From positions 559,001-623,000 of the forward strand of contig NZ_CP033043.1 in NCBI RefSeq assembly GCF_003667825.1: 64,000 nucleotides of DNA, given 5' to 3'. This stretch comes from Metabacillus litoralis. Its GTDB lineage: Bacteria; Bacillota; Bacilli; Bacillales; Bacillaceae. The translations under genes were made by a program, and so were the position numbers. The notes beneath the pieces are model-generated. The model did no database searches. It saw nothing but the letters and a program-made list of their open reading frames with translations, and was not told the origin of the DNA. Shown in pieces: positions 35,330-43,680 of this stretch (position 1 is the stretch's first letter; the number at the start of each line of letters is the position of its first letter).

Positions 35330-36394
35330 ATGAGTGATATAATTCCAGTCAGAAGTGGGGAGGAGCTTAATGATAAAACAGTTAAAGAATTTTTACTGCA
35401 TCATTTTCCACAGCTTTCTGATAAAGATTCCCTGATCATCAATCAATTTGGAACAGGTGCTTCAAATTTAACGTATGAGCTTAAATTAGGAAATTGGGAA
35501 GGAGTGTTAAGAAGACCACCACTTGGTCCTGTTGCACCTAAAGCTCATGATATGAAACGAGAATATAAAATCTTGAGTACCCTTCACCCTTTGTTTTCGC
35601 CTGCACCTAAACCATATCTATTTTCAGAAGACGAAGAGGTGGTCGGAAGTCCATTCTTTATTATGGAAAGAAGGCATGGAGTATTGTTAAATACCGATTT
35701 CCCTTCCGATACTCCGCCTTCTAAAGAGCTTGGGGAAAAGTTAAGTGAAATGATGATTGATACTCTTGTTCAGCTTCACCAAGTTAAGTATAAGGGAACA
35801 GTTTTAGAAGAACTAAGTAACCCTGATGGTTTTTTAGAACGTCAGGTATATGGTTGGATAAAGCGATATCATCGTGCAAAAACAGATGATATTAAAGAAA
35901 TTGATGAATTAACAAAATGGCTTGTAAAAAATATCCCATCTTCACAAGAACCTACGGTTATACATTATGACTTTAAATTTAACAATGCATTATTCTCTAA
36001 TGATTTTAGTGAAATAACTGGATTGTTTGATTGGGAAATGACAACTGTTGGTGATCCATTGGCAGATGTTGGTGCAGCGTTAAGCTATTGGTGTCAGAAC
36101 GATGATCCGGACCTATTGAAATATGGACTTGGTAAGCCCCCAATAACAGTTAAAGAAGGATTTTATACTAGAAATCAATTTATCGAACGATATGCTTCAA
36201 AAAGTGGTCGTGATTTGTCGCAAATCCATTACTATATGACATTTGCTTACTTTAAGCTAGCGGTCATTTGCCAGCAGATTTATTACCGTTATCATAATGG
36301 GCAAACAAATGATAAACGCTTTAAAGACTTTCACCTATATGTGAAAACACTCATTGAGCATGCTTTATCTGTAAGTCGTGAAAAGGCAAAATGA
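35330..36394 (+). CDS. APH-fold acyl-CoA kinase, ACAD10/ACAD11/LvaA-like
   Basis: A 354-residue aminoglycoside phosphotransferase-fold protein. FGTGASNLTYELKL and GVLRRPPLGPVAPKAHDMKR form the nucleotide lobe; VIHYDFKFNNALF is the catalytic loop (Asp base) and LFDWEMTTVGDPLADVG holds the Mg-binding Asp. This pattern matches the kinase half of human ACAD10/ACAD11 and of LvaA, which phosphorylate the 4-hydroxyl of 4-hydroxyacyl-CoAs, not antibiotic kinases. Here kinase and dehydrogenase are separate genes in two operons sharing an operator. The ATG at 35330 is eight bases after AAAGGAG; the in-frame GTG at 35321 overlaps that site. Confidence 0.87.
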   Translation: MSDIIPVRSGEELNDKTVKEFLLHHFPQLSDKDSLIINQFGTGASNLTYELKLGNWEGVLRRPPLGPVAPKAHDMKREYKILSTLHPLFSPAPKPYLFSEDEEVVGSPFFIMERRHGVLLNTDFPSDTPPSKELGEKLSEMMIDTLVQLHQVKYKGTVLEELSNPDGFLERQVYGWIKRYHRAKTDDIKEIDELTKWLVKNIPSSQEPTVIHYDFKFNNALFSNDFSEITGLFDWEMTTVGDPLADVGAALSYWCQNDDPDLLKYGLGKPPITVKEGFYTRNQFIERYASKSGRDLSQIHYYMTFAYFKLAVICQQIYYRYHNGQTNDKRFKDFHLYVKTLIEHALSVSREKAK

Positions 36395-36443
36395 ATCCAG
36401 ATATGGGCGTTATGAGATCTCCTTCAGGAAAGGGGTGTAAAGG

Positions 36444-37175
36444 GTGACAAAGGTACATGTGATTATGAAAAAAGAAGAAATTGTTGAGGAGAAAATGAAA
36501 GGGAAAATTGCAGTTGTTTTCGATATATTACTGGCAACCTCAACAATCACCTGTGCACTTGTGGATGGGGCAAAAGCGGTTATTCCTGTTCCTAATGCAG
36601 AAGAAGCACATGTAGCCTCAAATCTTATCAAAGCAGAGAATCACATACTTGCTGGAGAATATGAGGGGAAAACAATTGAGGGTTTTTATGATCCAATGCC
36701 AACCATTTTAAAAGATAGCATTCAAGGCAAGTATATGATTTTATCAACAACAAATGGAACAGTAGCAATTAATCAATCAAAAAAAGCAAATAAAATTTAT
36801 ATTTGTTCTCTTTTAAATGGAAAAGCAGTTGCAAATACCATTACACATTTTCATAAAGATGATTCCATTATTATTGTGTGCTCTGGATCTTCAGATCAGT
36901 TTTGTTTAGAAGATTTTTATGGAGCTGGGCATCTTATCTATCATTTACAAGAAAAGATGCATTTACAGCTAACAGATTCGGCTAAGGCAGCTCGACTTTT
37001 TTATGAAAGCAATAAATCTGTTGCTGAAACGATTCTTCTTTCATCAAGGGTAGGTGAAATGCTTGTGAAATATGGATTCATTAATGAGGTGAAATTTGTA
37101 AGTCAAAAAGATTGCTTTGAAATTGTTCCATTTTTTGACGGAGAAAAAATTATAGCAGGGGGAGAGTGTGTATGA
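36444..37175 (+). CDS. ComB-family phosphatase (2-phosphosulfolactate phosphatase-like)
   Basis: A 243-residue protein of the ComB family: VFDILLATSTITCALVDGAK, ILAGEYEGKTIEGFYDPMP, ILSTTNGTVAINQS and CLEDFYGAGHLIYHL. The family is Mg-dependent and known from coenzyme M/sulfolactate synthesis, where it dephosphorylates 2-phosphosulfolactate after ComA. No ComA is seen here, and the gene lies between an acyl-CoA kinase and a dehydrogenase, so the substrate may be a phospho-intermediate of this pathway instead. The GTG start has AGGAAAGGGGTG upstream. It overlaps the next gene by four bases (ATGA). Confidence 0.85.
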   Translation: MTKVHVIMKKEEIVEEKMKGKIAVVFDILLATSTITCALVDGAKAVIPVPNAEEAHVASNLIKAENHILAGEYEGKTIEGFYDPMPTILKDSIQGKYMILSTTNGTVAINQSKKANKIYICSLLNGKAVANTITHFHKDDSIIIVCSGSSDQFCLEDFYGAGHLIYHLQEKMHLQLTDSAKAARLFYESNKSVAETILLSSRVGEMLVKYGFINEVKFVSQKDCFEIVPFFDGEKIIAGGECV

Positions 37176-38920
37176 CTTTACTAGCTAATAAAGGTGGTAG
37201 CTTTTTATATGACTATGATTTACCTTCAAACCTATTTACTCCTGAAGATGTAACAGATGAACATAAAATGATTGAAAAAACGGCAAGACAGTTTGTCGAG
37301 AAAGATGTAATACCTGTTAGAGAGAGAATTGAAAATCAAGATTTTGATAAAGTAGTAGAGTTGTTAAAAAAAGCCGGTGAGCTTGGACTCCTTGCACACA
37401 GTGTACCGGAGCAGTATGGTGGACTTGGTCTTGATAAGGTTAGTAAAGGTATTGTTGGAGAAGTGGTCGGAAGATCTGGTGGATATGGTGTTGCCCATTC
37501 AAATCATACATGCATCGCTACTCTACCGATCACTTATTTTGGTACAAAGCAACAAAAAGAACGTTACTTACCTAAATTGGCTTCAGGAGAATATCTTGGA
37601 GCATACTGCTTAACAGAACCGAATGCCGGTTCTGATGCTCTGGCATCACAAACAACTGCAAAACTAAATGCCCAAGGAACTCATTATCTTTTAAACGGTA
37701 CAAAACTTTATATTACAAATGCTATATTTTCAGATACATTCATTGTATATGCGAAAGTAGATGGTGATAAATTTTCGGCATTTATTGTTGAAAAGAATTT
37801 TCCGGGAATTTCTTTAGGACCTGAGGAACAAAAAATGGGTATTAAAGGCTCCTCTACAAGAGCTGTTATTTTAGAGGATTGTCTAGTTCCTAAAGAAAAT
37901 CTATTAGGAGAAATCGGGAAAGGTCATGTTATTGCTCTAAATGTTCTAAATTTAGGGCGGTTTAACTTAGGGTCTGCGTGTGTAGGGGGTGCAAAGTATG
38001 CATTAGAACTTGCACTTTCTTATACAAAACAGAGGATTCAATTTGGTCAATCTATTGCAGATTTCCCTGCTACGAAGGAAAAAATTGCCCTGATGTCTGC
38101 GCGTATATTCGCTAGTGAATCTATTCAATATCGAACTGCAGGGTTGCTCGAAGAAGTTTTAGGTAACATAACAGAAGATGAAAACATCTCAAGGATCGGT
38201 AAGAAATTAATGGAATACGCCACAGAGTGTGCTATCTGTAAAGTTTATGGTTCGGAAACACTTGACCAAGTTAGTGATGAGGCCCTTCAGTTGCACGGTG
38301 GGGCAGGCTTTATAAAGGAATATAGGATTGAGCAAGTGTATCGTGACTCTCGTATAAATCGTATTTTTGAAGGGACAAATGAGATTAATCGTTTGTTATT
38401 ACCAACTCATTTATTTAGAAAAGCTTTTAAAGGAGAAATTCCTTTAGAAGAGTTGGTTCATAAAGCAGTTCAAAATTTGTCAGTGAAACCAAGTCTAGAT
38501 AATAGAGAATTTTCACAGGAAAAGGCAGCAATAAGCGGAATGAGAAACGTTTTTTTAGCGTGTATTGGAGCTGTTTTTGAGCAATTCGGCGAAAAAGTAT
38601 TTGATGAACAAGAAACACTAATGAAATTATCAAATATAGCAATTGAGCTTTATGCAGCTGAATCGACTCTTGCTAGGTCAATAAAGTGGGACGATAGATT
38701 AAAAAGGTTACTAGCAAGAACTGTCTTGGAACAGTCATTGTTATCCGTTGAAGTCATGTCAAGACAACTTGTGAATGGTGTGTTAAACGGTAAAAAAAGA
38801 AGTTCACTAATTCAATTAATAACGAGTCACCTTCAATCAGTTGAAGTTACGTCAACGGTAGAAGAAAAGCGTGAAATTGCAGGTGCTCAATTTGAAGCTG
38901 AACGATTTGTTACGAAATGA
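37172..38920 (+). CDS. Long-chain acyl-CoA dehydrogenase, FadE/VLCAD-like
   Basis: A 582-residue acyl-CoA dehydrogenase with an extended C-terminal domain, like B. subtilis FadE (594). YCLTEPNAGSDALASQT and the catalytic-base region RINRIFEGTNEINRLLLPTH (Glu in EGTNE) are intact, as is LQLHGGAGFIKEYRIEQVYRD near 385. It introduces the 2,3-double bond in acyl-CoA and passes electrons to an electron-transfer flavoprotein, whose genes are not in the window. The ATG at 37172 follows GGGGGAG and overlaps the ComB-like stop by four bases, so the two are translationally coupled. Confidence 0.92.
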   Translation: MTLLANKGGSFLYDYDLPSNLFTPEDVTDEHKMIEKTARQFVEKDVIPVRERIENQDFDKVVELLKKAGELGLLAHSVPEQYGGLGLDKVSKGIVGEVVGRSGGYGVAHSNHTCIATLPITYFGTKQQKERYLPKLASGEYLGAYCLTEPNAGSDALASQTTAKLNAQGTHYLLNGTKLYITNAIFSDTFIVYAKVDGDKFSAFIVEKNFPGISLGPEEQKMGIKGSSTRAVILEDCLVPKENLLGEIGKGHVIALNVLNLGRFNLGSACVGGAKYALELALSYTKQRIQFGQSIADFPATKEKIALMSARIFASESIQYRTAGLLEEVLGNITEDENISRIGKKLMEYATECAICKVYGSETLDQVSDEALQLHGGAGFIKEYRIEQVYRDSRINRIFEGTNEINRLLLPTHLFRKAFKGEIPLEELVHKAVQNLSVKPSLDNREFSQEKAAISGMRNVFLACIGAVFEQFGEKVFDEQETLMKLSNIAIELYAAESTLARSIKWDDRLKRLLARTVLEQSLLSVEVMSRQLVNGVLNGKKRSSLIQLITSHLQSVEVTSTVEEKREIAGAQFEAERFVTK

Positions 38921-38930
38921 GGTGCTGATG

Positions 38931-39695
38931 ATGAGGTTTTTAAATAAACTTGCTGTTATTACCGGAGCTGGGAGTGGAATTGGAGAAGCAACAGCGATAC
39001 GCTTAGCTAAGGAAGGAGCAACAGTTGTTTTAGTGGGAAGAACAAAAGAAAAGCTTGAACGAGTTGCTAGAATTATTAATGAATCCTTATCTGATCACAA
39101 AGCCATTCCATACGTGGCCGATGTGACTTCCGAGAATCATATAAAGAAGCTTGCTATTTTTTTAGAAAATGAATTTTCATCACTTGATATTGTTGTAAAC
39201 AATGCTGGAGGCTCATCAAAATCTACAATTCTGGAAACTACTGAAGAGCAATGGGACACAGTTCAAGCAGTTAATTTGAAAAGTATTTTTCTAGTTTCGA
39301 AACATCTCGGGAAGCTAATGAAAGAACAGAGCTCAAATGATTACCGTTCAATCGTAAATGTTGCGTCATTATCAGGGTATAAGGCTGGTGCACAAATTCC
39401 ACACTATAGCTCGGCAAAAGCTGGTGTTATTAATTTTTCAAGAGCTTTAGCATTAGAGCTTGCTCCTAATAAAATTCGTGTGAATTCTGTTTCACCTGGA
39501 TTTGTTGAAACACCGCTAACAGAGAAGGGGCTGGAAAATGAGGCATTTGTAAAAGCGATCAAACGTAGCACTGCACTTGAACGCGTTGGGCGACCTGATG
39601 AAATAGCAAATGTAATTGCTTTTGTTGCATCTGATGAGGCTTCTTATATGACAGGATCAGATGTGTTAGTCGATGGAGGTTGGCTTATTAAATAA
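38931..39695 (+). CDS. SDR family oxidoreductase (acyl-block SDR 2)
   Basis: A 254-residue classical SDR: ITGAGSGIGEATAIRLAKEG, VVNNAGGSSKST, Ser in VNVASLSGYKAG and HYSSAKAGV (YxxxK intact), SPGFVETPL, closing DVLVDGGWLI. Similar to 3-ketoacyl reductases; NADPH is suggested by VGRTKEK. It starts just after the fadE-like gene. GAGGTG lies six bases before the ATG at 38931, so the upstream frame reaching back to 38871 is not the start. A second SDR in the same block suggests a hydroxy- or keto-substituted substrate. Confidence 0.88.
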   Translation: MRFLNKLAVITGAGSGIGEATAIRLAKEGATVVLVGRTKEKLERVARIINESLSDHKAIPYVADVTSENHIKKLAIFLENEFSSLDIVVNNAGGSSKSTILETTEEQWDTVQAVNLKSIFLVSKHLGKLMKEQSSNDYRSIVNVASLSGYKAGAQIPHYSSAKAGVINFSRALALELAPNKIRVNSVSPGFVETPLTEKGLENEAFVKAIKRSTALERVGRPDEIANVIAFVASDEASYMTGSDVLVDGGWLIK

Positions 39696-39746
39696 AGGTA
39701 AACCAATTAAAAAATAGTTACTAACTTATGAAGAGGAGTCGATCAA

Positions 39747-40514
39747 ATGAGTGATTTATTGATAGAAAAAGAAGGGGCAGTGTTAACCCTTTGTCTTAAT
39801 AGACCAGAAAATCTGAATGCATTTAGTGCAGAAATGATTAGAAAATTAACAAAAACATTTCAAGAGGCTCAACTTGATGAGGAAGTACGAGTGATTGTTT
39901 TAAAGGGATCAGGACGTTCGTTTTCTGCCGGTGGAGATGTAAAAACAATGGGAACAACAACTGGTACACAGGTTTATGAACATATTGGTCAATTAAATGA
40001 ATGCATTAAAGCAATGACAGAACTTGAAAAGCCAATTATTGCAGCTGTACACGGTTTTGCAGCAGGAGCTGCTTTTAATTTGGCGTTAGCTTGTGACATG
40101 ATTTATGCAACAGATGATAGTAAATTTGTGATGAGTTTTTCACAAGTAGGATTAATTTCAGATGGTGGTGGATTACACTTTCTTCCAAAGATAATTGGGC
40201 CTTATCGGGCAAAAGAGCTCTTCTTTTCAGCAAAACCAATAACAGCTCAGAAAGCTTACGAATACGGAATTGTGAACGAGCTTATCCCGTTAGATGAATT
40301 ATCAAACCGAGTAGCTACAATTGCTAATGAACTTTCACATGGGGCAGTAAGAGCATACGGACTCATGAAGAAAATTATTAATTCTCCAGGTTCATTAGAA
40401 AATGTGTTAGAAATAGAAAGAATTACTCAAACATATATGATCCAAACGGAAGATCATAAAGAAGGTGTTAAAGCGTTTAAAGAAAAACGGAAACCACAAT
40501 TCAAAGGGAAATAG
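39747..40514 (+). CDS. Crotonase 2, PaaG-like isomerase candidate
   Basis: A 255-residue crotonase-fold protein. The oxyanion-hole motif is present (SAGGDVKTM, HGFAAGAAFNLALACDM), but the first catalytic Glu (GGGxE) is replaced by Asn in GAAFNLA, and the second site is LISDGGGLHFLP with an Asp. That single-acid arrangement is typical of PaaG-type 2,3-/3,4-enoyl-CoA isomerases rather than hydratases. It may shift double bonds formed after removal of a 4-substituent, or handle unsaturated acids. GAGGAGTCG precedes the ATG; the next gene starts 12 bp after the stop. Confidence 0.85.
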   Translation: MSDLLIEKEGAVLTLCLNRPENLNAFSAEMIRKLTKTFQEAQLDEEVRVIVLKGSGRSFSAGGDVKTMGTTTGTQVYEHIGQLNECIKAMTELEKPIIAAVHGFAAGAAFNLALACDMIYATDDSKFVMSFSQVGLISDGGGLHFLPKIIGPYRAKELFFSAKPITAQKAYEYGIVNELIPLDELSNRVATIANELSHGAVRAYGLMKKIINSPGSLENVLEIERITQTYMIQTEDHKEGVKAFKEKRKPQFKGK

Positions 40515-40526
40515 GAGGATGTTAAG

Positions 40527-41510
40527 ATGAAGGCTATTCAATTTGAACAATATGGCGGCCCTGAGGTATTGAAATATATAGATTTAGATGATCCAAAACC
40601 AAGAGATTTTGAAGTTGTTATAAAAATTGAAGCAATAGGTGTAAATTATGCAGACACAGCAAGAAGAGAGGGACAGTATGTAGTAGATACACCTCTACCC
40701 TATGTACCAGGCTCAGAAGTAGCAGGTACAGTAATCGAGGTGGGCAAGGATGTTAAAGGGGTTTCGGTTGGTAGCCGAGTTGTGACATTACTAAGCTCGC
40801 GAAAAGCTACGGGATATGCTGAATACACAGTTGCCGATGGTAGAGCACTTATTCCAGTTCCAGACAATGTAGAGTTTAGTACAGCTGTAGCCATACCGTT
40901 ACAAGGGTTGAGTGCTTTTCATATATTAAAAACAATGGGAAGACTTGAGAAAGGAGAAACGGTTTTAATTCATGCAGCAGCAGGTGGAGTTGGAACATTA
41001 GCTGTTCAACTTGCTAAATTGTTTGGAGCAGGGAAGGTTATTGCTACGGCAAGTACGGATGAAAAACTAGCCTTAGCAAAAGATCTTGGAGCTGATGTTC
41101 TAATAAATTATACAAAAGAAGGATGGGAAAAAGAGGTATTAAAAGAAACAAATGGAATTGGGGCGGATGTTGCTTTAGAGATGGCCGGTGGAGATGTTTT
41201 TCGAAAAACATTGGATTGTTTAGCACCTTTTGGTCGATTAGTGATTTATGGAGTTGCCAGTGGAGAACAAGCTAGACTATATCCTTCTTCCTTAATGGCA
41301 GAAAATAAATCGGTCATTGGCTTCTTTTTACCAGGAATCATGAAGAAACAAGAATTGTATAGTAGTAGCTTAAAAGAACTTTTAACATATGTTAACGATG
41401 GAACACTCATACTTAAAATAGGTGGAGTTTTCCCCTTAGAAAAAGCAGCAGATGTACATCGTCTACTTCAAAGCAGGAAAACTCAAGGGAAGTTGGTATT
41501 AGTTCCATAA
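40527..41510 (+). CDS. Quinone oxidoreductase-like zinc-free MDR reductase
   Basis: A 327-residue medium-chain dehydrogenase/reductase: GVNYADTARREGQY, PYVPGSEVAGTVIEVGKDV, and the NADPH site ILIHAAAGGVGTLAVQLAK-like segment near 148-165. No structural or catalytic zinc Cys ligands are seen, so it belongs to the quinone oxidoreductase/enoyl reductase branch. Within this cluster it might reduce a 2-enoyl-CoA or a reactive enone. AGGAGG lies before the ATG. It is the last gene of the second acyl operon; a terminator follows. Confidence 0.88.
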   Translation: MKAIQFEQYGGPEVLKYIDLDDPKPRDFEVVIKIEAIGVNYADTARREGQYVVDTPLPYVPGSEVAGTVIEVGKDVKGVSVGSRVVTLLSSRKATGYAEYTVADGRALIPVPDNVEFSTAVAIPLQGLSAFHILKTMGRLEKGETVLIHAAAGGVGTLAVQLAKLFGAGKVIATASTDEKLALAKDLGADVLINYTKEGWEKEVLKETNGIGADVALEMAGGDVFRKTLDCLAPFGRLVIYGVASGEQARLYPSSLMAENKSVIGFFLPGIMKKQELYSSSLKELLTYVNDGTLILKIGGVFPLEKAADVHRLLQSRKTQGKLVLVP

Positions 41511-41581
41511 TCTAAAGGAGATTTTTGGAATATTCAAATTTTCAGCTACAGGCATTAACAATAAATTTAAAAACGATCTAC

Positions 41582-41608
41582 AAAAAAGTCGGAAATTCCG
41601 GCTTTTTT
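41582..41608 (+). terminator. Terminator of the second acyl-CoA operon
   Basis: AAAAAAGTCGG (41582-41592) pairs with CCGGCTTTTTT (41598-41608), one G-T pair. Confidence 0.85.
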
Positions 41609-41712
41609 AACGTAATTAGTCATAATTCACACCCTATATCATATATTAATTTTGTCGAGATTATTTTTCATATATTGACAAACTTTTATTACTATGTACA
41701 CTTATTTTAAAG

Positions 41713-41738
41713 GAATAAACATTTATAAATGTTTATTC
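41713..41738. promoter_or_regulatory. Perfect 26-bp palindrome upstream of kinA
   Basis: The left half GAATAAACATTTA is exactly inverted in the right half with no spacer. It lies 71 bp before the kinase gene and 11 bp after a candidate promoter (TTGACA 41675-41680, 16 bp, TACACT 41697-41702). It could be an operator; it is not a terminator, having no T-run or GC core. Confidence 0.55.
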
Positions 41739-41808
41739 AATAGGTAATTGTTCGTTATATAAAACTAATGTACTAGTATAGAGGTCATGAAAAAGGGGAA
41801 GGGAAGCA

Positions 41809-43608
41809 ATGAATAGTGAAATAACAAATCAAGAGGAAGCTATACAAACACTGGAACTTTATGCCGTTGTATCCTCAAATGGGAGATTTCAATACATTTC
41901 TTCTAATTCTTTTGAATTAATAGGCTACGCAAGTACTGATCTAATTGGAAGATATATAAAAGACTTTATTCATAATGAAGATTTATTCTTAATAGAGAGC
42001 TATTTTTATAACGAACATCATTTATATCCATGTTCCATTCGATTTTTGATGCGAAATGGAAGATATATATGGCTAGAAACAAATGTTGATTTTATCAGAA
42101 GTAACATCCAAAAAGAAGGACATGATATTATCCTCAAGATGAAAGCATTAACACCTCATTCGATTAATAATGCGTCTACCGTTGAAGATCAATCGAATGA
42201 GGTAATAAATGAACATGATGAATGGGCTATATTACAGGATTTACCTACGCCGGTCTTTATTTCAAGGAAAGGTAAGTTGCTCTTTGTAAACAAGGCTTTT
42301 CAGGAATTGTTAGGTGCTAGATCTACTGATCAACTAATAGGAAAGCACACGTTTGATTTTATCGATGAAACTTTTCATTCTGTTATTAAAAATAGAGAGT
42401 CGCGGTTACATAAAGGGGAAAGAGTAGGTATTATTGAGGAAACATGGCGAAGGATTGATGGGCGTGAAATAAATGTAGAGATCATGGCATCTTTAACAAA
42501 TGTTAATGGGGGACAAGCAGAAATTGTCATATTAAATGATATCTCATCCCGAAGGAACTTCCAAAAGATTCTTCAAAAGAGTAGGGAACGGTATCAGCGT
42601 TTAATTGATAATTCAATTGATACCATTGCAGTTATTCATAAGGATCAATTTGTTTTCATGAACGAGTCTGGTATTAAGCTTTTTGATGCAGAGTGTTACC
42701 CTGACTTGTTAGGGCGGAATATATATGATTACCTGCATCCTAGTGATCATCAAACAATGAAAAATACACTTAAAAACATACAAGATGGGGTTGCTGATGT
42801 TCAAGTAACAAACCAATCTTGGTTAATTTCCAATGAAAAAAAGGTTTTTACAGAAATGGTTTGTATTCCAACTACATATTTTGGTGAGCAAGCTGTTCAA
42901 GTTATCCTTCGTGATATTTCGTATAGGAAAAAAACAGAGGAGCTTATGTTGCGTTCTGAAAAACTATCTATAGCAGGTCAATTAGCTGCAGGAATTGCCC
43001 ATGAAATACGAAATCCACTAACTGCAATTAAGGGTTTTTTACAAATTATGCATCCTGATTTAGAACATCATCGTCAATATTTGAATATTATCTTTTCTGA
43101 GTTGAATCGAATTGAGATGATATTAAGTGAACTTCTTGTTCTCGCTAAACCACAGGAAACAAAATTTAAAAAAACAAATTTAATTACCTTATTAAACGAT
43201 GTTGCAATGCTACTTGAAACACAAGGTAATATGAAAAATGTTGCTATTATTCAAAATCATGACAATCAATCTTTATCAATTAATTGTGATGAAAATCAAT
43301 TAAAGCAATTATTTATAAATTTATTTAAAAATGCTATTGATGCGATGCCTAAAGGTGGAAAAGTATCGGTATTAACAAAAAAATCAAATCATAATGTTCA
43401 AATTATTGTTAAAGATGATGGTGAGGGAATTCCTCCAAGCGTTTTAAAAAGAATAGGTGAGCCGTTTCTTACAACAAAAGAAAAAGGTAACGGATTAGGT
43501 TTAATGATAAGTTATAAAATTGTTGAAAATCACAATGGTAGTATGTCGGTCGACAGTAAACAAGGAAAGGGAAGTACCTTTACCATTACTTTACCTTATA
43601 TACAGTAA
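41809..43608 (+). CDS. kinA: KinA-type sporulation sensor histidine kinase
   Basis: A 599-residue soluble kinase. Three PAS domains lie at about 12-110, 140-250 and 260-375 (for example SSNGRFQYISSNSFELIGY). The HisKA motif GIAHEIRNPLTAIKGF carries the phospho-His398. The ATPase domain has the N box (LFINLFKNAIDAMP), G1 (DDGEGIP) and G2 (GNGLGLMIS). No membrane segment. Length and PAS number match B. subtilis KinA (606), which phosphorylates Spo0F to start sporulation. The gene is directly followed by patA (opposite strand), consistent with kinA-patA order. AAAAGGGGAAGGGAAGC precedes the ATG. Confidence 0.9.
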   Translation: MNSEITNQEEAIQTLELYAVVSSNGRFQYISSNSFELIGYASTDLIGRYIKDFIHNEDLFLIESYFYNEHHLYPCSIRFLMRNGRYIWLETNVDFIRSNIQKEGHDIILKMKALTPHSINNASTVEDQSNEVINEHDEWAILQDLPTPVFISRKGKLLFVNKAFQELLGARSTDQLIGKHTFDFIDETFHSVIKNRESRLHKGERVGIIEETWRRIDGREINVEIMASLTNVNGGQAEIVILNDISSRRNFQKILQKSRERYQRLIDNSIDTIAVIHKDQFVFMNESGIKLFDAECYPDLLGRNIYDYLHPSDHQTMKNTLKNIQDGVADVQVTNQSWLISNEKKVFTEMVCIPTTYFGEQAVQVILRDISYRKKTEELMLRSEKLSIAGQLAAGIAHEIRNPLTAIKGFLQIMHPDLEHHRQYLNIIFSELNRIEMILSELLVLAKPQETKFKKTNLITLLNDVAMLLETQGNMKNVAIIQNHDNQSLSINCDENQLKQLFINLFKNAIDAMPKGGKVSVLTKKSNHNVQIIVKDDGEGIPPSVLKRIGEPFLTTKEKGNGLGLMISYKIVENHNGSMSVDSKQGKGSTFTITLPYIQ

Positions 43609-43610
43609 GC

Positions 43611-43648
43611 AAAAAAGAACCAACAGATAATATCCTTTGGTTCTTTTT
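43611..43648 (+). terminator. Terminator after kinA
   Basis: AAAAAGAACCAA pairs with TTGGTTCTTTTT. Confidence 0.85.
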
Positions 43649-43680
43649 GGAGAGGTAACAAATTTTTGTACGTAGTATTA

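Noticed and set aside
41525..41710. 61-codon frame starting TTG after AAAGGAGA, just past the quinone oxidoreductase gene
   Set aside because: The operon terminator (41582-41608) lies inside it and the translated sequence has no protein-like pattern. The SD is probably fortuitous.
41709..41738. Sigma-H -35 (AAAGGAATA) upstream of kinA
   Set aside because: No GAAT -10 follows at 11-12 bp; the match falls inside the palindrome and is probably incidental, although sigma-H control of kinA is known in B. subtilis.
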